Assembly (NCBI GenBank): GCA_003290165.1
Contig: QNQO01000529.1
Location: 558,001-622,000 of the forward strand
From: Berberis thunbergii
Taxonomy: Eukaryota > Streptophyta > Magnoliopsida > Ranunculales > Berberidaceae
Length of the DNA: 64,000 nucleotides
Direction: 5' to 3'
Shown here: one piece after another, positions 63,481 through 64,000 of the stretch
Position numbering within the stretch: position 1 is the first letter of the stretch
How the letters are laid out: each line of letters opens with the position of its first letter
Made by a program: the position numbers and the translations under genes
The notes under the pieces: model-generated
The model's database searches: none
The model's input: the letters and a program-made list of their open reading frames with translations, nothing else
What the model was told of the DNA's origin: nothing

Positions 63481-64000
63481 CTGATTAGAAGACAACCAAA
63501 GAGATGTAAATGGATGAAACCCTCGGCTGGGAACGATGATGATTAACTCTGATTTTGGTTTAAAGATATAACACACATAGAGAGGAAAAACTAAGTACTG
63601 ATTTAGGACCCTTAAAAAGAGAAATCAAACAAAGGTTCTCACTTATTTTTTTTTTGCACAGAGAACTTGTTACATCTAAGAATCTCCTCTTCACTCTTTT
63701 TCTAACTGTATCTCACCATATCATATATAGGTCTGTACATGAACCCAAACTCAACAAACCCATTTAACTAACGATAACTAAAAGGACCTGTTCAAGTGAT
63801 ACCATGAACAAGATCACATCATTTCTATTTGAGCTACCCTGAAACAACTATCTTCTCCTACTGTGGGATCCCAAGATGGACCCTTCTTCGGTTTTTTCTC
63901 TACTGATATGAGTTCCTCTGCCTACCTATGCCTGCAATGTAAATGCTACATCGGTGATGGCTCATTGTAATGACTGGTGGAACGAATTCACTAGAGTTCG
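63481..64000. other. Right edge, no gene assigned
   Basis: Mixed AT-rich DNA without a supported ORF; a T-run lies at 63,645-63,653. Confidence 0.4.

Overview
The window is nuclear DNA of a flowering plant, most likely a eudicot. It is AT-rich, has intron-bearing genes, and is dominated by plant-type transposable elements: Athila, Tat and chromovirus Ty3/Gypsy elements, a TRIM, a TR-GAG, MULE remnants and small foldback/MITE repeats. I see no bacterial, plastid or mitochondrial operon structure, no rRNA and no convincing tRNA gene. All assignments come from reading translations and repeats by eye; no database was searched.

Two host genes are supported. Near the left end (about 1,985-7,550, + strand) is a METTL14-type gene (plant MTB, partner subunit of the m6A mRNA methyltransferase). 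It has a 5'UTR exon, a 1.4 kb leader intron and six coding exons that splice in frame into 836 codons. Its last intron appears to be GC-AG, its N-terminus starts after an in-frame stop and looks short for a plant MTB, and its C-terminus ends abruptly. Near 51.3-52.9 kb (+ strand) is a small glycine-rich membrane-protein gene resembling cadmium-induced protein AS8; its intron carries an antisense Gypsy reverse-transcriptase scrap.

Region by region: 1-1.9 kb is the end of an element carrying an antisense plant mobile domain (PMD) gene, with a hAT-like MITE inside. 2-7.5 kb is the MTB-like gene. 8.1-12.5 kb is a decayed MULE transposase gene (SWIM finger, then an OTU-like domain that has lost its catalytic Cys). 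It runs into a palindrome with arms of about 650 bp; a 9 kb Athila element (12,878-21,860) is inserted in the right arm. Beyond it, on the opposite strand, are pieces of a second PMD gene (22.9-26.3 kb) interrupted by a long-TIR element. Together 8.1-27.3 kb may be one old MULE with convergent transposase-OTU and PMD genes. 27,976-37,489 is a Tat-lineage element (gag, protease, tandem repeats, antisense ORF, no RT/IN) with a nested TRIM. 39,285-41,035 is a compact TR-GAG with a perfect target duplication. 41.7-45.1 kb holds foldback and long-TIR repeats. 46.7-48.4 kb is LTR material. 54,364-61,265 is a rearranged antisense chromovirus. 61.5-61.7 kb contains a microRNA-precursor-like foldback. 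The last 2.3 kb is AT-rich and largely unassigned.

The elements show a clear order of events: TRIM within Tat, Athila within a MULE-like palindrome, a MITE-like copy within Athila, and an insert within the chromovirus RT. The LTR pairs differ in age: TR-GAG about 97% identical, TRIM about 89% by hand count.
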